Assembly (NCBI RefSeq): GCF_021130785.1
Contig: NC_060212.1
Span: forward strand, 146,469,501-146,533,500
Direction of reading: 5' to 3'
From: Homalodisca vitripennis
Lineage: Eukaryota; Arthropoda; Insecta; Hemiptera; Cicadellidae
DNA: 64,000 bases
The position numbers and the translations under genes were made by a program. Position 1 is the stretch's first letter. The number at the start of each line of letters is the position of its first letter. Of the stretch, positions 1 through 10,504 are shown one piece after another. The notes under the pieces are model-generated. The model ran no database searches and was not told where the DNA came from. It was given only the letters and a program-made list of their open reading frames with translations.

Positions 1-1045
1 TGTCGTTGTAACCAGCATTGTCGTAAGTTGTAACCAGCCTTAATAATAGTTCATTAATAAAGTATTCTCATTGAGTATCTTGGATGCGAATATTAAACAA
101 TCTTTGTCGTTGTAACCAGCATTGTCGTAAGTTGTAACCAACCTTAATAATAGTTCATTAATAAAGTATTCTCATTGAGTATCTTGGATGCGAATATTAA
201 ACAATCTTTGTCGTTGTAACCAGTATTGTCGTAAGTTGTAACCAACCTTAATAATAGTTCATTAATAAAGTATTCTCATTGAGTATCTTGGATGCGAATG
301 AATATTAAACAATCTTTGCCGTTGTAATCAGTATTGTCGTAAGTTGTAACCAACCTTAATAATAGTTCATTAATAAAGTATTCTCATGGAGTATCTTGGA
401 TGCGAATATCAAACAATCTTTGTCGTTGTAACCAGTATTGTCGTAAGTTGTAACCAACCTTAATAATAGTTCATTAATAAAGTATTCTCATTGGAGTATC
501 TTGGATGCGAATATCAAACAATCTTTGTCGTTGTAACCAGCATTGTCGTAAGTTGTAACCAACCTTAATAATAGTTCATTAATAAAGTATTCTCATGGAG
601 TATCTTGGATGCGAAAAGTAATAGCTAGTTCTTGTATTTTCATTGTAACCAGTATCATTAATAAAGTATTCTCCTTGAGTATCTTGGATGCGAATATTAA
701 ACAATCTTTGTCGTTGTAACCAGCATTGTCGTAAGTTGTAACCAACCTTAATAATAGTTCATTAATAAAGTATTCTCATTGAGTATCTTGGATGCGAATA
801 TTAAACAATCTTTGCCGTTGTAACCAGCATTGTCGTAAGTTGTAACCAACCTTAATAATAGTTCATTAATAAAGTATTCTCATTGAGTATCTTGGATGCG
901 AATATTAAACAATCTTTGCCGTTGTAACCAGTATTGTCGTAAGTTGTAACCAACCTTAATAATAGTTCATTAATAAAGTATTCTCATTGAGTATCTTGGA
1001 TGCGAATATTAAACAATCTTTGCCGTTTTAACCAGCATTGTCGTG
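1..1045. repeat. 104-bp tandem satellite array, open at left edge
   Basis: About ten head-to-tail copies of a roughly 104-bp AT-rich unit (TGTCGTTGTAACCAG recurs at 1, 105 and so on). Each unit contains two internal GTTGTAACCA words about 25 bp apart and the block TTCATTAATAAAGTATTCTC. Copies differ by a few substitutions and small indels; the copy near 615-660 is rearranged, and the last one decays after about 1030. The array begins before the window. I see no coding capacity. Confidence 0.95.
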
Positions 1046-4000
1046 GATTGTAATCATTGTCAATAACGCTCCTTCTTTTAATCCTAATTGCAAAATCCTG
1101 TTTTTATTGTTACGTCCCTGTAGACCGCAGTATAATATTATAATCGCTGTATTATAGGAGATCTGTCTGCAAAGGAAGTAAAACATGTCAAATAAAAACC
1201 ACTTCAGCGATGTACGACTCAAGTCCATTATCGGCGAAACTCAAGCCAGCTGTTGGCTGTTCTTTTCTTCTTTTGTTTCCCTTGATCTCCGCAATAAACA
1301 ACCCAGGACCAGGACCCATTGTACTTCTCAGCCTCCTACGTTTCTTTTGTTTCCACGGCTTCCTTAGCGGGGTTTGCAATGCACTTTTAACGACATTTTA
1401 CACCTCTCACTGGTGTTGAAATAATTTGAACGTGATCAATGGTTGCGAAGGTTGCGAGATGAGAATTACAGAAAACCTGTCATGCCTTCCCCATATTATT
1501 TAAGTGATGTAAAATTTAAAAAAATTAAACGTTAAAGAGATATTTTTGTCTCCACGTTTTCTAGTTAAAATATATTAAATAGCGAAATCTTTTTCTTACA
1601 GTATGTAATTAAAATGTTCACTTTTTAAAATAGTTATCCAATTAGTTTCTAAATTGTGATGTTATTTCTAAATTACTCATAGTGAGTATACTTTAAATGT
1701 AACAAGACACAGAGTTTTGTAATTTTGAGGAAATTTAATGTTTAGCCTTATTTCTTCATTACTGAATGTTTTAGTATACTACTCACTCTGACGCGACCAT
1801 GTATAACAGCCTTGGCCATTATCTTAGATACCGTTATCATTTTGAAACCGCTGATTTCAACCGTATCAAATTTAAATGTGCTTTTATCAAAAAACTGTGT
1901 TTACTTTTTTTAATACTCTACAACAAAGAAGCTCGTCTCGATAACTGATTTTTGCTTTTAGGCTTGTAAAATCTTTGTCAGTAGGGGATTTTAGCACCAC
2001 TTTTAATGATTTAGGTTTAATTTTTTTAAGTAAACAAAGATTTAATATTTTCTCCACAGCCCCTAAAAATGTCGTAGTCTGTAATATTAACTGTAGATAT
2101 GGGTTCTTGAGGTTATGCCATATTAATTTTCATAGTGGTGATTTAACAGTGTACTACAACAAGGTGGATTTTTGAAGGCGCCTTAAGATCGCCAATGTAA
2201 TAACGTGGTCCAAATTATGACACATAAGGAGTATTTTATTTATTACCCAATAACGGTTGGCTGTACTGTACAGAGTTGAATTCCCTCCATAAGTAGGCAG
2301 GGTTAGGGAGGTTGTAAGGATGGGCGACCAAAGGTGTGTTCTGTGAACGATAGAGCCACTGATGAGAGCACACCCAGCACGTACAGACGTGGCCGCGGTC
2401 ACGTCTGTATATTTAGCGCTTCTGACCCCTTGCCGAGCTTTGAGGTCCCGCAGTGGCGCGCGGCCTCTGTAGCTCGTCAGCGGAATTAAACCTAACCTCA
2501 CTTTATGTTCCTATACCTTATGTCCAGTATACTGTAGTGTAGCTATTTCCATTTTTGATTCCTATACACTGTAATAATACATGAGTTAACAAATCTTATT
2601 GAGATAACGTTAATTTTGTCCCTATCGTCAGTTTAAAATAAATATGGTGTATTGAATTATTGGGAACATATTGATTTGACTCTATCTAGGTATTAATCAT
2701 GTCTCCCTCATGTGGACATGACATAATACCATACAGTTTTTTGGTTGATGGTTTTTAAAAAGTAATACAATAGTAGGGTGGTATATTGTGGAAAAATCAC
2801 AAAATACAAGAAAGTGCTGTATGCTAATTTGATCAACATAGTTCTCGTTTAATAATCACGTTCACTTCGCACGTAACTAGAGCATTGTATGTTACATGAG
2901 TAGTGAATTGTATAAATCCTTTCTAATGGGAGATAGGTTGTAAGAATATATGAATATATAGGACTTGGCTTGAGGGATGAATCTGATTATAGAACACACC
3001 ACACAAGGTATGGAATAAATATAAATTTAAATCAAATATATGAGCCTAATTCAAACATTGAACGTATATCAAACAATTTAGAGTGCTATTAAACGTGTAT
3101 AGTTTTTTTTTTTTACTTTAATGGTTTTGGCAGGTAGTTATCCACCTTAACATACCCTAGTTTGTTACTTTACTGTGTCCCAAATACAACATAAAGTGTA
3201 ACAATACTCGTTATTAAAGTGGAGAAACTAGAATAATTTAACGTAGTAGTTTAGAATGGCCACTCCCTTCTGTGAATGTTGCGTGTATTCTAAAACAAGT
3301 AAAAATAGTTCCACGTAAAGATTGTACTGGTAAAGTTGACTTCCCAAAGAAGGTCCTGATTGTCCTGTGGCCATTGCACCAAGGTACCCCGGTTGATTCC
3401 CATGCAGTCCACACGACACGGCGACAAGTAGGTCACCCCGGTATGTCGTTTGTCACTCCCAACAAGGTCCGGGCCTGTCAGTCAGTCTCTGTCCTCATCT
3501 GTGTACAGATTCTATCGGTGGCTTTATCCAATGGGGCGTTTAGTTCCATGAAGGTAAACGACTTCGTAATGAGTTTGTTTATTGCCAGACTATATGGTAA
3601 CGTCACGATTTAATTGCCAGCTTTGTTGAAAAGTTTTTGATGGATTTGAGAAAGTTATTTGTAATCTTGGTTTCTATTTCGAAGCTAGTCTATTTAGGGG
3701 AAATGCGTTAATTGTTTGTAATAGTGCATTTCGTCGTATCTACATTCCCAAAATATAAAATTTATAGTAAAGCGAGACATTATTTCAGTGAAACAGCTGT
3801 GATAAAATGCCACCAGTGAGCGTTACAGCTGGAAAATGAAATTCTCCTCTCTTCTTTGACGAGCAGAGAGAAACGGATGATTAGAATGGCCCGAGGCACG
3901 AGTGAGCAGACCTGGGGTTTCCTCGTCATCCTGCACTCCTCCACCCTCTCCGCTACCCTCGTACTCCATCCGTGTACACACGTCAGCACCCTCCTCGGCC

Positions 4001-5131
4001 TCGGCTCGGATTACAAGAGGCACGTGCCACACGCGAGGGGCGGAAGTGTCGATGATGATGATTCTGCATCTTGGTTTCCAGTAGCTGTATAAGTAGTATT
4101 ATTCAGTAATGACTACTAACATCACATGGCCAAAAACAATTCGACTGTATGAACCATTTCTGTGTACTCGGCAAAACATTTTTTTCTTCTTTAACTTTAC
4201 TTTGGAATACCGTTTTAGCCAGTTGCAGAAAGGAGAACCATCCGAATGATTACTACTGAATTTGAGATTTTAACTACAATATACATACGTCTTGGAGTTG
4301 TGTGTTTACTATCACAAACATACAATATTTTATTATATTTTACATTTAAATTAGCGTAGGATTATACAACAGCGTAAGCATTCGAAAAATTCGTGATGAA
4401 TTAAACCCCGTTACTGGGATGGTTAATTAGAAAAAAATACACTTGTATAAAAATAACAGAAATCTTGTGGGAAAAGTATTTATGTTGTCCTTCAGACATG
4501 TATTATTGTTTCACGCTAAACTCGTAAATTCTTATAACATTGTTATACATATTTTATTAATGTTCGTACAACAATCTTAGTGTATAACAATTTCCTTCGA
4601 TTTTTGTAACAACAAAAATTAATTACTTTTCATTTTATTACTGTTCTTTATATTCTTTAGTTTTAATTTGTCTTTTTTGGACTTACAGGGGTTTAAGTAG
4701 ATTTTGTGTTGTATTGCTGAAGAAATAATGTATTATAGTAATATATATACAGGAAAAAGTATGTTTTTAAATTTATAAAAATATTGTGGCAAATGGCTGA
4801 CCTGGTACGGCTACCTAGTTTAACTTATTGCCATTCTAAAGTTAAAGAAAATCGTCAGCTGAGAGATCATGTAAAGCTTGTTCTCACCAGAATCCATTGT
4901 CAAGCAATAAGTGGTGGAGATTAACCATAGTACATCCTCCACATGGACAATGACCCTCGCCCCATGGTTGTTATTTGGGTATAAGGAAGTATTTAGTGGA
5001 ACTATTAAGATAATTTGTTTATTGTTGTGTTGTCGGATATTGAACAGCTTTGACTCGGTAGTCCGGACATTTTGGGAGCTATCCACGATCGGTTTAGGAT
5101 CATTGAAGATTAAAAAGACATAGAGGCAGAA
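1046..5131. other. Intergenic DNA, nothing recognised
   Basis: AT-rich sequence with stop codons in all frames. Two GC-richer patches stand out (about 2280-2510 and 3860-4090). The first supports a 115-codon minus-strand frame with no recognisable domain. I cannot tell whether these are decayed repeats or old exons. The sequence TATAAGG at about 4980 could be a TATA box, but it lies about 150 bp before the nearest candidate start. Confidence 0.6.
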
Positions 5132-5168
5132 ATGAAGAATTTTTTCGCTGTCTTGCTGTTGATGATCG
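5132..5168 (+). CDS. Candidate signal-peptide first exon (MKNFFAVLLLMI)
   Basis: ATG at 5132 opens twelve codons, MKNFFAVLLLMI, with a lysine at position 2 and a hydrophobic run. They end one base into the next codon at a strong donor, G|GTAAGT, at 5169. This is the usual form of a short first coding exon in insect secreted-protein genes: N-terminal charge, leucine-rich core, phase-1 intron inside the leader. The purine-rich AGGCAGAA before the ATG is compatible with initiation. No second exon was recognised downstream, so the mature product is unknown and the gene may be broken. The final 8-10 bp of the exon and the donor recur in two downstream repeat copies that lack the ATG. A chance ORF beside a good donor remains possible. 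Confidence 0.45.
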
Positions 5169-5925
5169 GTAAGTGAGGTTGGGCTGGCCTCGACTCAAGT
5201 GGCTTGTGGATCGTGCTTGTGGCCATGTGTGTGTGCGCGCTCGTGCCTACCGCACGCCATCACTGGTATTGAGACCATGTATGGGCGGACGGCTATAACC
5301 ACAATCCATGCCGTCAGTCACGTTCAGTCCGCGATTGTTTGTATACCCTAATTATCGTTGTGTGGACGATGACGTAAGTAGTGGAAATTCTATAACAGCA
5401 TTACTATAATTTCTCTATCTTGTTGATGATCGGTAAGTGAGGTTGGGCTGGCCTCGACACAAGTGGCTTGTGGATCGTGCTTGTGGCCAAATGTGTGTGC
5501 GCGCTCGTGCCTACCGCACGCCATCACTGGTATTGAGACCATATATGGGCGCCTTAACCACACAGTCCATGCCGTCAGTCACGTTCAGTCCGCGATTGTT
5601 TGTATACCCTATTTATTGCTGTTTGGACGTTGACGTAAGTAGTGGAAATGCTATAGCATTACAATAATTTCTCTGTCTTGCAGTTAATGATCGGTAAGTG
5701 AGGTTGGGCTTACCTCGACTCAAGTGGTTTGTGGATCGTGCTTGTGGCCATGTGTGTGTGCGCGCTCGTGCCTGCCGCACACCATCACTGGTATTGAGAC
5801 CATGTATGGGCGGGCTATAACTCATGCCGTCAGTCACGTTCAGTCCGCGATTGTTTGTATACCCTAATTCTCGTTGTTTGGGCGGTGACGTAAGTAGTGG
5901 AAATGTTATTGACGTATTACTAAAT
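5159..5925. repeat. Three tandem copies of a ~262-bp unit containing a splice donor
   Basis: Copies begin near 5161, 5425 and 5686. Each starts with TGATCGGTAAGTGAGGTTGG, so each carries a consensus 5' splice site, followed by a shared GTGTGTGTGCGCGCTCGTGC block and TGACGTAAGTAGTGGAAAT near the end. Copy 3 is preceded by a pyrimidine tract and TTGCAG, so it resembles a 10-nt micro-exon, TTAATGATCG, between an acceptor and a donor. Copies are roughly 90% alike. The unit spans the end of the candidate signal-peptide exon and the beginning of its intron. Confidence 0.92.
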
Positions 5926-6967
5926 TTTCGTTTTTAGTGTTTTGCCACATGAATTAAAATTGAGATACGCCATTTATTCTTGTTATTTGTGTTATTGGCA
6001 ATAAGCGTTAGAGAAGCCTGTCACATAAGTAGCTTGAAAGATTTCATTTCTGTCTGTCGCATGGTATCTCGAGAAAAAGTTACCTATAGACTTGAAATTT
6101 TGTATAAAGCATCATTTATATGTAGTAAAAAGTATGATTGTCCGTCTCTCTGTCAAGACATCTCAAGAATGAAATGGAATATACAATTAAAATTTCCCAT
6201 ACAACCTGACACCTTTTTGAATATTCATTGTATTTCGTGGAATTCTCCCTACTGTCAGTTGTTGTTATACCCGATTTTTTTGCAATTCTGGGTTCACGGA
6301 GATTTTCCCCCTTGGCTTTCTTATTAATGCTTTACTTTTCATTGCATTTAGTTTTATTTTACAATCTCTACGAGTTTTTTTGTTACTTGAAACTCGTTTC
6401 ACTCCTAAATTTGAATTTTTCTGGACCTTTCACTAGTAGCTCATTTTCCCGTTCGATTTGTACAACACTGGTTTCTTGAAAGTGTCCGTTCAGTCCATAT
6501 GTTGCTTTGGATTGTATTCTGTGCCGCTTAGATATGTAGTGTCGCGAAATACAAACTAATAACGCCATCTGTCTCTACAGCGACGCCTACAACAGATTTG
6601 TCACGAGCTCGCTGTTCCTAGGCGTCTGCCAGCGGTGACGTAACCGTGACTAATCGATGTCAAAACTACACTTTAAATACCCTAACACTGCGCCACACTG
6701 AGGGCCACAGACAATAGATATTTCTGTTCTATATACTGTATGTCTGTGGTTCTAACTGTCAGTGATTTTATTTCTGAGTCATGGGGGGTTTCTTCTCCAA
6801 TTGGAATAGTTCTAATATCGCTAACCGCTGAGTAAATATGTGCTGTTTTGTAGCTGTTATAAGTCATAATACTGGGTTTTACATTATAACAATACTATTT
6901 AAAGACTCTCTTTGCAATATAGACCACATATATAAAATACACAGTATTAATATGTGTCGTTGAGTAT
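5926..6967. other. Intergenic or intronic DNA, nothing recognised
   Basis: A 115-codon open frame at 5980-6327 shows no recognisable domain and has no supporting splice or codon signal. A GC-richer stretch lies around 6560-6650. I see no RNA gene or mobile-element end. Confidence 0.5.
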
Positions 6968-7127
6968 ATATTCATGCTGCTGATCGCGTCTCGATCTCCA
7001 CACACAGGCTACGCCCATGTGGAGATCATTTCCTGTTTTTGCATATATTTTGAGATCTTTGTATCTATGAGGAAATAAATAAACATTCATTCATTCAATA
7101 TTCATTCATTCATTCATTCATTCATTA
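6968..7127 (+). mobile_element. 3' end of a non-LTR retrotransposon with ATTC tail
   Basis: A perfect 10-bp stem (GATCTCCACA at 6993 with TGTGGAGATC at 7018) is followed by GAAATAAATAAA and then a long ATTC microsatellite (7084-7126). A short conserved hairpin followed by a tandem short-repeat tail is the typical 3' end of Jockey/CR1-like LINEs. No reverse transcriptase sequence remains, so this is a severely 5'-truncated copy. Confidence 0.65.
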
Positions 7128-8575
7128 AGATTGTTAGTGCAATTCTTGAAGCACGGCGTTGTCGCACATTTCGTTAAATCAGATTTGTTTATCTTATTGT
7201 CTGTTTACAAATAAATAGTAATATAATTACTGTACCACCATTTCTACTATTGATGTGCGTACAAATCAAATATTTGCTAGGCCAGTTAAAATATTAGTGT
7301 GCGTAGCTGGTTTATTTATACGAGATACAACGCATACATATACAAATATTAGTAAAGTTATTCAAGTAATCTTTAATTTATGTTGGGATACAAAATATGT
7401 GTATGTAGTATGTTACGATTAGAATATTTTAAATTGAATTATTTAAAGAATACGGTTACTATGACAAAATAACATATTGTATAACACTGCTTATTTCCTA
7501 CAGTATTTCGTGGCATTTTGGAGGCAAATTTCTCAACTTGGTTGCTCCCCCCCCCCCCCCCAACATTGTTTGACAAGTCAAAGTTCACTTTTGAACAAGG
7601 ATTAGAGATTGTGCAGATCGAGCAGTAAACTTCATCAAATATCCTATAGATAGCGGAATTACAAACTAAGACTTCATTAGGCTTTTTGGACATTTTGATC
7701 ATCAATAATTCTGCCTTTAGAAGTATAAATACTATATTTAATTACTATCATAAATAAATTAGCAAAACGTTCTGTTTCAAGATATATATTTACAGCCCGT
7801 TGTAAGAATTAGTCGCTTCTGTCGGTTAGTCTCGCGACTGCCTTTCCGTTTTTTTTAGTAATTAGTCTTTTTTTTAGCCATAGCAACCATTCCATTGTGT
7901 GATTTACATCCGGTGATTATTCATTTTGTCCGAAACTAGATTTGCTGCGGGCAGTTTTAACTCAATTGTTTGGAAAATCGTTTGTCTGACCGTTTATCTC
8001 ACAACGACAACGATAAGTAGATTTATCGTCGTTTCAGTAAAAATACTTATATCAAACGTTTTTCAGCTTCTGATGTTAAAAAGTGTCATAATTTTGTACC
8101 TAAACCCACTATTGATATTAATGGCAAATAACATTTTACTGTTTCCATTGCTCTTTATACTTTTCTTGCTTACAAAAGAAACATTGTAGTTTAAAATTCT
8201 ATAAAATATTAAAATTTCAGTTTGGTTTCCAAATATTAATTAAAATTATAATTTGAACAGTTGTGATTCGTAGGACTACTAATTTCAGTTATTAGTTTTA
8301 AGACTTTGTAATTTATGACCAGTTAACCTACTCTTCAAAGGTTTATATTGAGGGAAATATGCATTTCTTATCAGCTGGTGATATCAGTTTTCGTGTTTCA
8401 ACGTCACTTTACTTATGGTTTGGTAGTGCATGTATGAATTCTGCACATTAATTTACACCAAATTCAAACATTATTAATTTTTATTTTAACTCATGTCAGA
8501 TACTGAATAACCAAGGGCTTGATGAATCCATACCGCACAAACATTGAAAATTTCTGTCTAAATTATGTTTCTATT
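7128..8575. other. Non-coding DNA with a C15 run
   Basis: AT-rich, no supported gene. A 15-nt C homopolymer lies at 7547-7561. A hydrophobic 87-codon frame at 7926-8189 is low-complexity AT-rich sequence and is not claimed as a gene. Confidence 0.5.
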
Positions 8576-8586
8576 AGCACATTACC

Positions 8587-9115
8587 GTGGCTTCGCCTGC
8601 AATTTATGCAACATTCCGTGTCAACGAAACAACCTTAAAAATGCTTTATTTTGCGCTGGTACACTCGAGAATTCAGTATGCTATACATTGTTGGGGAGGT
8701 ACTTACAAGACTTATTATTTTGAGAATAAGAAAATCCCAAAATTACCTTATCAGAATAATTACATGTAAAAAAAAGAGAGATAGTTCATTTCCACTATAC
8801 TGCACATTAAAGATACTTCCTGTTCAACATCTATTTATTTACAAAGTCTTAAGAATATTTTATCTTAAAAGTGGAAATACTGGAACAACAAATTTAATGC
8901 ACAATACAAGAAGTGGTTCAAATAGAATATTCAAACTACCAAAAGTTACAAAAAGTATTTTTAAACAATCTTTCCAATATATAGGGCCTAAGTACTTCAA
9001 TCAATTACCATATGAGGTAAAAAGTTGTATAAACTTAAAAATATTTTCTGGAAAATTAAAAGAGTGGTTATTTTTAAAACAAGATGTAGACTTTATGAAT
9101 GTTTGCTTAGTATAA
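8587..9115 (+). pseudogene. Non-LTR retrotransposon ORF2 C-terminus, frameshifted
   Basis: The first frame reads TLKMLYFALVHSRIQYAIHC followed by WGGTY, the reverse-transcriptase thumb/C-terminal signature of Jockey/CR1-like LINEs. Around 8730-8750 the reading shifts frame and continues as LIRIITCKKKRDSS and then LKILPVQHLFIYK, followed by an RSGSNRIFKLP segment and YFNQLPYEVKSCINLKIFSG, which matches the conserved terminal layout (TR...LP..V...N...FK..LK). The frame ends at the stop at 9115. The catalytic core and endonuclease are absent, so this is a 5'-truncated, frame-disrupted copy. The 3' UTR and tail follow to about 9530. Confidence 0.85.
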
Positions 9116-9530
9116 ATTCTGTATATATGTCGAAACTAATTTAAATTTTTTTCTCGTCTGTTTGTTGTTTTATTTTTCTTCTAAAAATTGTAAATTTAAG
9201 TACGTATATTATGTGAGAAATGTTAAGTTGAACTGCAGTACCACCTATTATAGGAATATAATCTGTACGGTACATATATTGATTATTTTTTAAGTAAACC
9301 AAGCGCCACAGAGAGTGTCTTTGGATGTATCGAGACTGGACTCATTTATACTTTGTTTACTATGTATTTATATAATTAGTTTAAGGATGTTGTAAATTTG
9401 TTTATATTTAATAATTCACACTGGCCACACATACTTGTAATTGTGGTCAGTTATTTCCAAGGACATATTATGTTATATTCATGTAAATTAAAGAATGGAA
9501 AATAAATTATTATTATTTATTATTATTATA
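9116..9530 (+). mobile_element. 3' UTR and TTATTA tail of the preceding LINE
   Basis: Non-coding continuation of the LINE copy, ending in an AATAAA-containing segment and an ATT/TTATT microsatellite at about 9500-9530. A tandem tail after the ORF2 stop is the normal end of such elements. The precise 3' boundary and target-site duplication were not resolved. Confidence 0.7.
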
Positions 9531-10147
9531 TTTGTTTGAAAAGCTCTTAAGATTTCAGTAACACAACTTATTTTAGATAAATGTAGGAACTCTAAAGTCG
9601 GAAGTGTATGCATTTCTTAGTGAAAGCACTTGTGATGTATTAGGACAGGATTCTATGATATTTTGAAAATTTAGTCGAAATTAAGTCATTGTATATCATG
9701 CACCCATAAAGTAATATTTCCTCGGCCTAGTCTAGGAATTATATTAGTATTTATATAACCAATCAGTATCGTAATTGCATTTAGTATATCGTGTATTTCT
9801 TTGTGATTCCACTTACTATAATCACAGACTCACTGCTCTACATTGTGGCCACTGAGGAAGTGATTTGTTGACCAGTCCTTCCGATTTTGGTCATTCAGCT
9901 GCTGTAAATACGCCGTCCCACAATGTCTAAGGAAACAAAATTCTATACCTTACATGCATGTGCACATTCCTAATTTACCTCATTAATTCGAATCCAGACT
10001 AATTGGTTAATACGTAAATCCAGCCGTATTAAGTGGTTTGTCTTGTTGTCACGATGTTGACATAAGAAGTCTAGTTAACGTTTGTTATGCTTTTACTCTA
10101 TAAAAATGTAAACATATTGGAAATTGTTTTTAAATTAACTAAACAAA
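9531..10147. other. Intergenic DNA, nothing recognised
   Basis: AT-rich single-copy-looking sequence. No ORF, RNA gene or repeat boundary was seen before the MITE that starts at 10148. Confidence 0.5.
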
Positions 10148-10504
10148 CAGGGATGCTACAGGTCAGGGAAATCAGGGAAGTCAGGGAAAAGTCAGGGAAA
10201 AAACAGGACTGGAAATCAGGGAAAAGTCAGGGAATTTCGACGTTGGTCAGGGAAAAATATAAAATCCCTTTACACAAAAAAACTTACTGCCGCCGCGCCG
10301 AGTCCAAGCCTGCAGACGACGCACTTTATTTTTTGCTTTTTTATACTTGCCACCCTGTTAGCCTCAACACCGCTTTTTTCCACCCATTAATTGCCAAAAA
10401 CCCTGGGGATTGCGTCGAAAAAAGTCAGGGAAAAATGAAAAATTTGGTCTGGAAATCAGGGAAAAGTCAGGGAATTTCATTATTGGACTCTTGTAGCAAC
10501 CCTG
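10148..10504. mobile_element. 357-bp MITE with CAGGG(A/T)TGCTACA ends and internal TCAGGGAAA repeats
   Basis: The left end reads CAGGGATGCTACAGGTC; the reverse complement of the right end reads CAGGGTTGCTACAAGAGTC. The repeats are imperfect, with CAGGG and TGCTACA shared. ACAAA directly flanks both sides as a possible short target duplication. Just inside each end are clustered copies of TCAGGGAAA in the same orientation. The 141-codon frame across it is a low-complexity by-product of this repeat. CAGGG termini suggest a hAT-type non-autonomous element, but an 8-bp duplication is not clear. Confidence 0.75.

Noticed and set aside
2154..2501. 115-codon minus-strand ORF in a GC-rich patch
   Set aside because: No recognisable family, start context or splice sites; GC-rich DNA lengthens chance frames. 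It may be an old repeat.
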